A stretch of 64,000 nt of DNA from an uncultured Synechococcus sp. (GTDB taxonomy: Bacteria > Cyanobacteriota > Cyanobacteriia > PCC-6307 > Cyanobiaceae), in the NCBI GenBank assembly GCA_949373155.1, contig CASICK010000002.1, positions 62,001 to 126,000 of the forward strand, written 5' to 3'. Within the stretch, counting starts at the first letter, position 1. Every line of letters begins with the position of its first letter. The position numbers and the translations under genes are program-made. Below, in pieces: positions 29,518 through 35,747 of the stretch. The notes beneath the pieces were generated by a model, which worked only from the letters and a program-made list of their open reading frames with translations, ran no database searches and had not been told where the DNA came from.

Positions 29518-29793
29518 ATGAACAAAGCTGACCTCGTCAACCTCGTTGCTGCACGCACCGAACTCACCAAAACGGACGTCTCCCTCGTCGTTGACGCCGC
29601 TATCGACACCATCATTGATTCCGTTGTCGAAGGGAAAAAAGTTTCAATCCTTGGTTTTGGTTCCTTTGAACCACGCGAGCGTTCTGCTCGTCAGGGCCTG
29701 AACCCTAAAACCGGTGAAAAGATCAAAATCCCTGCCAAGCGTGTTCCCGCATTTACCGCTGGCAAAATGTTCAAGGACCGCGTCCAGGGCTAG
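29518..29793 (+). CDS. HU-type DNA-binding protein
   Basis: HU is the abundant nucleoid protein that bends DNA. The 91-residue product begins MNKADLVNLVAARTELTKTD, has the GFGSFEPRERSARQGLNPKTGEKI core with the DNA-binding arms, and ends AKRVPAFTAGKMFKDRVQG. The frame runs on to 29245, but the ATG at 29518 gives the exact family N-terminus. About 140 bases of upstream space hold its promoter, and a strong terminator follows at 29821. Confidence 0.97.
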   Translation: MNKADLVNLVAARTELTKTDVSLVVDAAIDTIIDSVVEGKKVSILGFGSFEPRERSARQGLNPKTGEKIKIPAKRVPAFTAGKMFKDRVQG

Positions 29794-29820
29794 GTCACAG
29801 ACCCTTTGATGATGATGATG

Positions 29821-29846
29821 GGGTGGTCGTTTGATCACCCTTTTTT
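29821..29846 (+). terminator. Rho-independent terminator after HU gene
   Basis: The arm GGGTGGTC (29821-29828) pairs with GATCACCC (29833-29840), with one G-T pair and a GTTT loop, and is followed directly by six T. It lies 27 bases after the HU stop and before gluQ. Confidence 0.9.
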
Positions 29847-29872
29847 GTTGATCTGAACGATCAGCACTATCG

Positions 29873-30799
29873 ATGGCTATCCAGCTTCCCGATCACCTAA
29901 GTCAAGTCCTGCAAAACGGCCAGGAACTACGCCGACAGGGCTATCGGGGCCGCTTTGCGCCCACTCCATCTGGGCCACTGCATCTCGGCAATGTAAGGAC
30001 GGCCCTTCTGTCTTGGTTGCGTGCCCGACTCAGCAACGGGCAATGGCTATTGCGGGTTGATGACCTCGATACCCCAAGGATTCGTTCTGGCGCCATTGAG
30101 TCTGTGCTGCAAGACCTTCGCTGGCTAGGGCTCAACTGGGATGGTCCCCTCGTTCTGCAGAGCAGACGACGCGGACTGTATGGCTCCTTCCTCTCAACCT
30201 TTCGGCGGCAGGGTTATCTCTATCCCTGTCGTTGCAGTCGCCGTCAGCTTGATGGTGCACCGATTTATCCGGGAACGTGCAGGCGGCTCCCTCAAGACTG
30301 GGGCTTGAGGGATGCGCGATTACCGGCCTGGAGACTGCGCGTTGATGAGCCCTTTGCCACAGAGGTAGGAGATGTCGTTCTCCGTCGCGCTGATGGAGTC
30401 ATCGCTTATCACTTGGCAACGTCCATAGACGAATTGGCGTTGGGCATTAACGAGGTGGTGCGAGGGCAAGATCTGGTGTCAGTCTGCGCTGCCCAAAGTG
30501 CTGTTATTGCCTCGTTGGGGATGGACTCTCCGCGCTATGGGCATGTGCCGTTGCTCTGTGGTTCATCAGGCCAAAAACTGTCAAAACGCGATCATGCGAA
30601 TGGCCTGAGCTCGCTGCGTGATCGTGGAGAAGCGGCCGCACAAGTGATTGGCCAATTGGCAGTACCTCTTGGTTTGGTGTCTCCCACGAATGCAATTTCG
30701 GCTGAAGAATTGCTGGAGGAGCTGAGAGTGCGTGAGGGCAAGCTCACGTCATTGATTGTTGGGGCTGATTCTTCAGGAAAAGTTCGGGATTACAGCTGA
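29873..30799 (+). CDS. gluQ: Glutamyl-queuosine tRNA(Asp) synthetase
   Basis: GluQ-RS is a truncated GluRS paralogue that attaches glutamate to queuosine-34 of tRNA-Asp rather than to tRNA-Glu. The 308-residue protein has FAPTPSGPLHLGNVRTAL (HIGH-type) and KLSKRDHANG (KMSKS-type) and lacks the anticodon-binding domain. The zinc site is present as YPCRCSRR...YPGTCRR (two Cys, Tyr, Cys). tRNA-Asp(GTC), its expected substrate, lies in this same window at 41470. Confidence 0.94.
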   Translation: MAIQLPDHLSQVLQNGQELRRQGYRGRFAPTPSGPLHLGNVRTALLSWLRARLSNGQWLLRVDDLDTPRIRSGAIESVLQDLRWLGLNWDGPLVLQSRRRGLYGSFLSTFRRQGYLYPCRCSRRQLDGAPIYPGTCRRLPQDWGLRDARLPAWRLRVDEPFATEVGDVVLRRADGVIAYHLATSIDELALGINEVVRGQDLVSVCAAQSAVIASLGMDSPRYGHVPLLCGSSGQKLSKRDHANGLSSLRDRGEAAAQVIGQLAVPLGLVSPTNAISAEELLEELRVREGKLTSLIVGADSSGKVRDYS

Positions 30800-30827
30800 A
30801 AAAAGGCCTCAAACTAAAAGTCTTGAA

Positions 30828-31049
30828 ATGGCAACAGGAACGATGACCTGCAGAAGCTGCGGCGGTAGTGGAATTCAGCGGATCAATGACAAGCGTTTTC
30901 GCACGTGTCTCGATTGTTTGGGTCAAGGCGAGCCCATCAAGAGTCGAAATCAAGAGCTAGGCATGCGACTGCCAGCACTTGGACTTCAGCACTCCACGGT
31001 CCGTTCTGAGCCCGTTAACGCAGTTGTTTCTTCCTCTGTTGCCAAATAA
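30828..31049 (+). CDS. Small CxxCxGxG zinc-finger-like protein
   Basis: The product has 73 residues from the ATG at 30828. The N-terminal half has a single pair of knuckles, TCRSCGGSGIQRI and RTCLDCLGQGEP, like half of a DnaJ-type cysteine-rich zinc finger. This suggests one bound zinc and a thiol-chaperone-like or nucleic-acid-binding role, but no partner is evident. The C-terminal half (about 40-73) has no recognisable motif and overlaps a small minus-strand gene by 35 bases. Confidence 0.72.
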   Translation: MATGTMTCRSCGGSGIQRINDKRFRTCLDCLGQGEPIKSRNQELGMRLPALGLQHSTVRSEPVNAVVSSSVAK

Positions 31050-31131
31050 AGAAGGCGGCAGTCACCACGACAGCCAGCAAGGGCACAGTGGTGAACAGCA
31101 GAAGGGCGACAGCAGTCCAGTCGGTGTACAT
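31015..31131 (-). CDS. Candidate 38-residue single-span membrane protein
   Basis: ATG 31131 to TAA 31015 encodes a short N-terminus (MYTDW), one hydrophobic helix (about 6-29) and a basic QQRKKQLR tail, the typical positive-inside end. Codon choice (GCC, ACC, CTG, CTT) matches the surrounding genes. The layout resembles the small photosystem or b6f subunits, but I cannot match it to PsbX, PsbM, PsbY, PetL or PetM. No strong Shine-Dalgarno is visible. It overlaps the end of the zinc-finger gene on the other strand. Confidence 0.5.
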   Translation of the reverse strand: MYTDWTAVALLLFTTVPLLAVVVTAAFFIWQQRKKQLR

Positions 31132-31191
31132 CCGATCCGAGAAATAGCTGCCGCATCCTCTCAGGAGATTGCGATTTCTGGGGCAATTCTG

Positions 31192-31479
31192 TTGGTCGTT
31201 GGTGGGGCCTTGATGGGCTCCGCCTCCGCAGCTTCGCTGAAGAGCGTGAATCCTGTGGCGTTGGACTGTTTCCGATTCGAGCGAATCGCCAGCTGTCAGC
31301 AAGCCCTGATTCGTGCTGAACAGTTGCAGCGCAGTGCGTCAGCACGAGATCGTTATCCCTGTCAAACCATGCTTTTAGGCCTTCAATCCGATCTCGTCAT
31401 GGTGCAGCTTCGTGCTGGACGTGGGAAAGACGCTGTCAATTTTTTGACAGCTGTCAATGTTCAGTGTCAGGGCTTTTGA
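31192..31479 (+). CDS. Small exported hypothetical protein
   Basis: The start is unclear: TTG 31192, TTG 31210 or ATG 31213. From 31192 the product has 95 residues with a short signal-like N-terminus (VVGGALMGSASA) and a mature domain holding four Cys (LDCFRFERIASCQQ, YPCQTM, VQCQGF), which suggests disulfides outside the cytoplasm. The frame continues to 30979, but that part overlaps genes on both strands. The stop overlaps the ATG of the next gene (TGATG). Confidence 0.5.
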   Translation: MVVGGALMGSASAASLKSVNPVALDCFRFERIASCQQALIRAEQLQRSASARDRYPCQTMLLGLQSDLVMVQLRAGRGKDAVNFLTAVNVQCQGF

Positions 31480-31802
31480 TGGTCGATGCCGTCAAACTGA
31501 CTTCAGTTGTGAATCAGCTCATGCCGATCTATCGACGTTTTGATGTGCGTTTTAAGGCAGTGGTTCCTTTTGTTATCGGCATCGTTTCGCTTGTTGGCGT
31601 TTCAGTGAAGGGACAGGTTCGTTTCAATAACTGCCAGCCTGTTGCTGGGGGAGGCGTGACCTGCAACACGGTTCCTTACGGGAATACAAGAACACAGATG
31701 ATCGATGGCCAATACGGACTTTTGGATCAAGCCAGTCCTGGATGGGCTGAATATGACCCCTATGAAGGTTATGAAGACATGTTCGGTGGCAACCAGACCT
31801 GA
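31479..31802 (+). CDS. Small exported or anchored hypothetical protein
   Basis: The 107-residue product has an N-terminal basic stretch and a hydrophobic segment (about 29-46, VVPFVIGIVSLVGVSV), then a polar domain with two Cys (NNCQPV and VTCNTV) and an acidic C-terminus (YDPYEGYEDMFGG). The function is unknown. It is coupled to the upstream exported protein by a one-base overlap, so both may act outside the cytoplasm. An internal ATG at 31521 is an alternative start. Confidence 0.55.
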   Translation: MVDAVKLTSVVNQLMPIYRRFDVRFKAVVPFVIGIVSLVGVSVKGQVRFNNCQPVAGGGVTCNTVPYGNTRTQMIDGQYGLLDQASPGWAEYDPYEGYEDMFGGNQT

Positions 31803-32397
31803 TTTGATCGATCGTCAAAAAGGTATGGGTCCCAAGTTGAAATTTCTTAGCTCATTCCTGCTAATGGATAGGCATTCTGTAGACGGCCTAGAGCGGCATG
31901 GTGGGCAAGGATCGCTCTTGAAAACGGGGCTGAAAGGACGCGATTTCAATGGTTTTCATGATTTTCCACAGCTTTTCCACAGGCGCTGATGGCGGATTCG
32001 GTGGAGGTCGAGTTCACCTTTCATGACTTGCATCAAGAGCCCTTTTCTTGTTTCCAGCATGATTTATTTCGTTATTCCTGTTTGATGTAATCAAGCTTCT
32101 TTGGTTTTATTTGAGTCATAGAAAGGGTTTATTGCGAGTAAAAACGTTTCATTGCTGTAACGCCGAAGTTGCGACATTTCATGACCGAGCTTGCTCCCAT
32201 TGCCTGATGAATTTTGGGAGGAGCAATTTCTCGAGGAAAGGTCTCTCTTGATTTGAAAATCGTGTGGAAAAACAGAAACGAAGAGAGCTGCTTGGCGAAT
32301 CAGGAAGCATCACCATGCAGGTTTTGGCCGTGTCCTTTTGATCTCTCGTCATTGCTTGGGGCGATGCTTAACGCTTTGGGGTGCCCGATATGGGGTC
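31803..32397. other. Gene-poor AT-rich interval with DnaA-box cluster
   Basis: No convincing gene is seen here on either strand. A frame at 31705-31989 and one at 32214-32453 look non-coding. The interval holds three DnaA-box-like nonamers (separate entry) around an AT-rich stretch at about 32041-32160. Confidence 0.55.
31962..32271. promoter_or_regulatory. Cluster of three exact cyanobacterial-type DnaA boxes
   Basis: TTTTCCACA occurs at 31962-31970 and again at 31973-31981, eleven bases apart and therefore on the same helical face. Its reverse complement TGTGGAAAA is at 32263-32271. TTTTCCACA is, to my knowledge, the DnaA-box consensus reported for Synechococcus elongatus. The boxes flank an AT-rich segment in a gene-free interval. 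It could be an origin-like site, a DnaA titration site or DnaA-regulated promoter DNA. The dnaN gene, usual at cyanobacterial origins, is not nearby. Confidence 0.5.
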
Positions 32398-32847
32398 TCA
32401 GCACAACGTTTTTTCCATCTGAAATCGCACGAAAGGCACATCGGCGATCGTGAATGGCTCAGGAGCGATCATCATCCAGCCCCGTTGTTCAAGCATGGGC
32501 CGACTGAGGAGACTGGCTTCTGTCTGCAACCGTTTGAGTCCCATTCGTAGAGCATCAAATTCAATGGCCCGAAGAAGAGCTGAGCCATGCCCTTGTCGAG
32601 ATGATCGACCTCGGCAGTACAGCATTGAAAGTCGGTTGGCGGGGTAGCGAATCGCGAACCCATCATCAACTCCACTAATCCAGCCTTGGCCTTCTTCAAA
32701 GGTGCGATCTAAAAGTCCTGGTAGCCAAGCGAGGTTCGTCCAAGCTTGTATTTGTTCAGGGCTATAAGCCTGAGTGGCTTGCGTTTGAATGGCGTCCACA
32801 TAAATCTCGCGCAACAAGAGGGAGTCATTGGGTTGGATGGGGCGCAT
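32398..32847 (-). CDS. GNAT-family N-acetyltransferase
   Basis: The 149-residue protein has the GNAT layout: N-terminal MRPIQPNDSLLLREIYVDAI, the strand LSMLYCRGRSSRQGHGSALLRAIEFDA in which RQGHGS forms the acetyl-CoA P-loop (Q/RxxGxG/A), and a C-terminal FVRFQMEK. The substrate is unknown. It is divergent from the Hli gene, with 58 bases between starts, so both promoters must overlap. Confidence 0.82.
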   Translation of the reverse strand: MRPIQPNDSLLLREIYVDAIQTQATQAYSPEQIQAWTNLAWLPGLLDRTFEEGQGWISGVDDGFAIRYPANRLSMLYCRGRSSRQGHGSALLRAIEFDALRMGLKRLQTEASLLSRPMLEQRGWMMIAPEPFTIADVPFVRFQMEKTLC

Positions 32848-32905
32848 GGCTCTGCTTCGTAAAACGTTGCAAATCGGGTAAAATTCATGTAGTTATCTGA
32901 AGCTG

Positions 32906-33106
32906 ATGAATTCTTCTTCTCAGTCCCAGGTCGATTGGTTCCAGGATGATGCTTCAGAGAAACCTAGCTCTGGGCATTTTGTTGCGGCTGAGCTTCTCAA
33001 CGGTCGCTTAGCCATGCTCGGCTTTGTGATCGGTCTGCTCACGGAAGCCTTGACAGGTCATGGCATTCTGAGTCAATTCACTTTTGGCGTTTTAGGAATT
33101 AACTGA
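32906..33106 (+). CDS. High-light-inducible protein (Hli/SCP)
   Basis: Hli proteins are single-helix members of the LHC superfamily that bind chlorophyll and carotenoid and protect photosystem assembly under light stress. The 66-residue product has a polar N-terminus and the signature ELLNGRLAMLGFVIGLLTEALTG (ExxNxRxAM core) as its membrane helix. A stop/start overlap (TGATG at 33104-33108) couples it to a second small membrane protein, and a terminator follows at 33245. Confidence 0.95.
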   Translation: MNSSSQSQVDWFQDDASEKPSSGHFVAAELLNGRLAMLGFVIGLLTEALTGHGILSQFTFGVLGIN

Positions 33107-33222
33107 TGACTGATTATTCTGTTTGGATTTACGCAATGCTGGCTGTGGGCGCATTAATTACAGCAGCTGTTATTTACACCCTCTCTCAGCCAAGCGATTT
33201 GCCTTATTTGAAGAAAAAATAG
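33106..33222 (+). CDS. 38-residue single-span membrane protein coupled to hli
   Basis: The ATG at 33106 uses the last base of the hli stop codon, and the stop is at 33220-33222. The 38-residue product has one clear membrane helix (about 6-27, VWIYAMLAVGALITAAVIYTL) and a SQPSDLPYLKKK tail with three terminal Lys. It is too short for most gene callers. Translational coupling and a shared terminator indicate one hli-microprotein operon, so a role beside Hli in pigment-protein assembly is inferred. I do not recognise the family. Confidence 0.7.
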   Translation: MTDYSVWIYAMLAVGALITAAVIYTLSQPSDLPYLKKK

Positions 33223-33244
33223 ATTCTTTTGCTGAAGTGGATTA

Positions 33245-33269
33245 CCCGGAGTTTTGCTTCGGGTTTTTT
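33245..33269 (+). terminator. Rho-independent terminator of hli operon
   Basis: CCCGGAG (33245-33251) pairs with CTTCGGG (33257-33263), including one G-T pair, with a TTTTG loop and a following run of six T (33264-33269). It lies 22 bases after the small membrane protein's stop. Confidence 0.88.
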
Positions 33270-33847
33270 GTTGGAATTTTTCGGAGGATTGCTTGTACTT
33301 GGCTGAAAAAGGCTGATTGCTTTTGAGATAGGGCAGATCTTATAAAGCTATCTCAATAAAGACGCTAAAACATCATAGAAACTAAACATATTTGAGGTTT
33401 AGCTTGAGTGCTGTATCTATTTACTCACTGATGAATCATGGATTGGTTCTTGAGATTATAGGTCTTTAAAGTAGGCCAAGCCTGAAAAGCTTTTGATGAC
33501 TTATCTTTCAGAGCCCCAGAGATGGGCATGTCTCCTGATTCACGATGGGAATAGCTCTATCCAATAGCCTTCACTGGGATGCTACAAAGTCATCTGCTGC
33601 TCAGAAGGTATATGGCATCTAATTTGAGACTTGCTGTAAAAATTTATCGTAACTTACTTGCTGACTTCTGTAATTAGTTCCTATTTTAGTAAGAAAACAA
33701 AGAGATTATGATTTGCAAATTATTTTGAGCAAGCATGTTTTTCTAGCAAAATCAGGGCTCAATCCGTTCCTGATAAAGCAACGACCAGGTTATGTCAAAG
33801 CAGCACCAAGGAGCGACGCTGCAGCGTGCTGTTTCCGTATGGCTTGT
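33270..33847. other. AT-rich intergenic region without recognisable genes
   Basis: About 580 bases hold no open frame of note on either strand. A perfect eight-base inverted repeat, TGAGATAG (33324-33331) and CTATCTCA (33348-33355) with a 16-base loop, lies just after the hli terminator and could be a second transcription stop or part of a small RNA. The remainder shows nothing I can name. Confidence 0.5.
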
Positions 33848-34108
33848 TTATGCGTTCTCAACCGCTCCAAGATGAATGTTGCTCATGGTGTCAGTGAGAT
33901 CGCCGATATCAAGGAGGCCTTCAGCACTAAACCAAGGAGCGTTTGCCCAGCTGAACCCTTCGCCAAAGGTGTTGTCAGGTGCAACGACATACCAATGGCA
34001 AGCAGTATCAGGAACGTCTACGGCACATTTCGACCAATCGTTTGACCATTGAGGGACCTGGACCCACATCACTGCAGCGAAGAACAGCGAGACAATCGAT
34101 CTGAGCAT
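33848..34108 (-). CDS. Small secreted hypothetical protein
   Basis: The 86-residue product starts with a signal peptide (LRSIVSLFFAAVMWVQV), followed by a Trp-rich mature part with two Cys (WSKCAVDVPDTACHWYVV) that could form a disulfide, then GFSWANAPWFSAEGLLDIGDL. I do not know the function. It lies between two long AT-rich intergenic stretches and appears to be a single-gene transcript. Confidence 0.6.
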   Translation of the reverse strand: MLRSIVSLFFAAVMWVQVPQWSNDWSKCAVDVPDTACHWYVVAPDNTFGEGFSWANAPWFSAEGLLDIGDLTDTMSNIHLGAVENA

Positions 34109-34513
34109 CTTATTTCTAGAAGGTTCAATACCTTAATGGAATTTTCCGGATTTGAAACATCCGAGCTGACACCAATGGAATCCAAGCCAGCTGCTGCAGC
34201 CTTTTAGGCTTGCAGCAGATCTCCCCTTGGAGGAATAGATGGCCGAGCGAGGCGAATTAGAGAAGTTGATTCATTCGAAATCAAGAACTAATGGACCTAT
34301 GTCATCACTAAAAGGCGAAGTAATAAAATATTGAGTCAATATGTAGGGCAAAAGGTTTTTTGGGAAATAATGAATATATCTCAATTTTAAAGAGAGTGTA
34401 TAAATTGCTCAGGTAATTTTATGCTTAATGTTTCTGAACTGGGAGAATTATTTCTACCTTATGGTTCTACTTTAAAAAGCTATTTTCTAATCAAACGGAG
34501 CCGTTTGAGGGTC
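34109..34513. other. AT-rich interval with strong hairpin and one candidate microprotein
   Basis: Apart from the 31-codon candidate at 34239 no gene is evident. A strong hairpin lies at 34191-34218: CTGCTGCAGCC and GGC-T-TGCAGCAG around TTTTA, with a single bulged T. It lacks a T-run, so it is more likely an RNA structure than a terminator. A second inverted repeat, TCAAACGG-AG-CCGTTTGA (about 34489-34506), sits just past the stop of the minus-strand gene at 34514 and may end that transcript. Confidence 0.45.
34239..34334 (+). CDS. Candidate 31-residue microprotein with strong Shine-Dalgarno
   Basis: ATG 34239 is preceded by GGAGGA at ideal spacing (GGAGGAATAGATG). The frame encodes 31 charged residues (MAERGELEKLIHSKSRTNG...) and stops at 34332-34334. 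No homologue is recognised, and the frame is short enough to occur by chance. The near-perfect ribosome-binding site and the hairpin just upstream are the only support. Confidence 0.35.
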   Translation: MAERGELEKLIHSKSRTNGPMSSLKGEVIKY

Positions 34514-34675
34514 TCAGCTTCCTTTCCTGGCATGCTTTTCGCGGGCCTGACGTCGCTTCATGGCGTGCAAAAATCCCTTTTCAAGCGAGGTGAGTTTTGG
34601 ATTGGATTCACCAATTGCATCATGGGCGCGTTGCTTTGCGTCATCAATGAACTTATCTCCCTTGTCGAAGCCCAT
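34514..34675 (-). CDS. 53-residue charged small protein
   Basis: ATG 34675 to TGA 34514 encodes a soluble, Lys/Arg/Asp-rich helical peptide: MGFDKGDKFIDDAKQRAHDA, then ESNPKLTSLEKGF and a basic end (MKRRQAREKHARKGS). A GAGAG motif lies six bases upstream. The amino-acid pattern (amphipathic, high charge, few rare residues) looks genuinely coded, whereas the longer plus-strand frame over it does not. A DNA-, RNA- or ribosome-associated role would fit the basic tail but is a guess. Confidence 0.6.
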   Translation of the reverse strand: MGFDKGDKFIDDAKQRAHDAIGESNPKLTSLEKGFLHAMKRRQAREKHARKGS

Positions 34676-34801
34676 TTAGATCTCTCGTGTTCGTGCAACT
34701 TAGACACGCTGTTTCAGCTTGACATCATTGTCAGCTAACCCTGTGAATTGCTTGCGTCCAGTGACCGGCGTTGTCAGTAAAGGGGTTGAGGGTCTTATCG
34801 A

Positions 34802-34930
34802 ATGAATCGCCAGCTTGTACTTCCAAAGAATGAAAACAGATTTCGTTTGCTTGGGGCGTCCCTTTTGGTGTGGGGCAGTATCGCTGCTCTGATTGGCTGG
34901 GGTGTCATAAGTGCATACCCTGAGCTTTGA
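34802..34930 (+). CDS. 42-residue single-span membrane protein
   Basis: ATG 34802 to TGA 34930 encodes a basic N-terminus (MNRQLVLPKNENRFRL) followed by one hydrophobic helix (LGASLLVWGSIAALIGWGVI, about 17-36) and a short SAYPEL end. The positive-inside rule would place the N-terminus in the cytoplasm or stroma. A purine-rich GGTTGAGGG stands about 15 bases upstream. The function is unknown. It is one of several microproteins between 31 and 35 kb. Confidence 0.55.
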   Translation: MNRQLVLPKNENRFRLLGASLLVWGSIAALIGWGVISAYPEL

Positions 34931-35115
34931 GATTGCTCTCGGGCACTGATTCTCTCGATGACGAGCTTCGATTTGGGCTGGGTTTCCCTGAGTTGGGTCG
35001 CTTTCAGGTGGCAAAGCATGGCAATTGATGACTTGGCTGTGTGGATCTAAATGCGCTTGAGTGTTTTCAGAGATGTCTGGCCCTTCCTGCGTCGTCGATT
35101 TGAGACTCCATTTTT

Positions 35116-35433
35116 ATGTCAGAAGAGATTCAGCAAACCCATCCCCTTTATTCGTCCGATCGGGATGTTTTGGATTCCTTGCTTGGTTTTGAGGGTGCTC
35201 CGGGGCCCGACCAGCTCACTTCCGCAGCAAGACTTGCGACGCGTTACGGAGAGTTCCCTGGGGCTGATGACATCAAGGCAGACTTGGAGAAAGTTGTTGC
35301 TGGCTGGGGCTTAACTCGGGACACCCTCAATACTCAATGTAGGGAGATCTGGGAAAGCGGATGGCGTCCAGGTCAAAGTCTCAGTGATGAGGTTGGTTCA
35401 GGATCCGATGTGAGCGATTCGGAAGCTCCCTGA
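35116..35433 (+). CDS. DUF3288 family protein
   Basis: The 105-residue protein matches my memory of the cyanobacterial DUF3288 family in the segments THPLYSSDRDVLDSLL, LTSAARLATRYGEFPGADDIKADL and VAGWGLTRDTL. It is soluble and helical with an acidic, Ser-rich tail of about 15 residues. The function is unknown. The ATG at 35116 fits the family N-terminus. Confidence 0.82.
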   Translation: MSEEIQQTHPLYSSDRDVLDSLLGFEGAPGPDQLTSAARLATRYGEFPGADDIKADLEKVVAGWGLTRDTLNTQCREIWESGWRPGQSLSDEVGSGSDVSDSEAP

Positions 35434-35747
35434 CAATCGCAAACACGACCTGATATCAAAGTTATCGTTGATCTTTTTGAACCATTGATAATGGTTGGGT
35501 CTTGATCATTGAGTTGGATTAATATTTTTATCTTGTAAGTTTCTCGAGGTCTCACATGCTGACGCATCTCGCGTGTATATCTGTCTTGTGATCGGGTTTT
35601 GTCCTTGGCTTTAGCTGAGGAATTGCGTCGAACCATGGATGGCTGGTCAGTTTCTTAAGCCTTTCAATGGCAGGGATGAGAAGGCTTGGGTGGTGGAACG
35701 ACATCACAATCAGGAAGATTGCTGTTTAGAAAGGATTTGCTTTTGGC
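35434..35747. other. Intergenic region, no gene seen
   Basis: The 314 bases are moderately AT-rich. A perfect seven-base inverted repeat, AACCATT-GAT-AATGGTT (35480-35496), follows the DUF3288 gene without a T-run. The distal half presumably carries the promoter of the MAPEG gene. A frame at 35639-35875 looks non-coding. Confidence 0.45.

Noticed and set aside
31705..31989. 94-codon plus-strand frame across the end of the exported protein
   Set aside because: It overlaps a better gene and runs through the tandem DnaA-type boxes, so it looks like non-coding DNA.
34421..34738. 105-codon plus-strand frame
   Set aside because: Odd composition, no ribosome-binding site, and antisense to the better supported 53-codon gene on the minus strand.
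34948..35051. 30-codon frame (MTSFDLGWV...) between the 42-residue protein and DUF3288
   Set aside because: Too short, no Shine-Dalgarno, and no topology or motif to support it.
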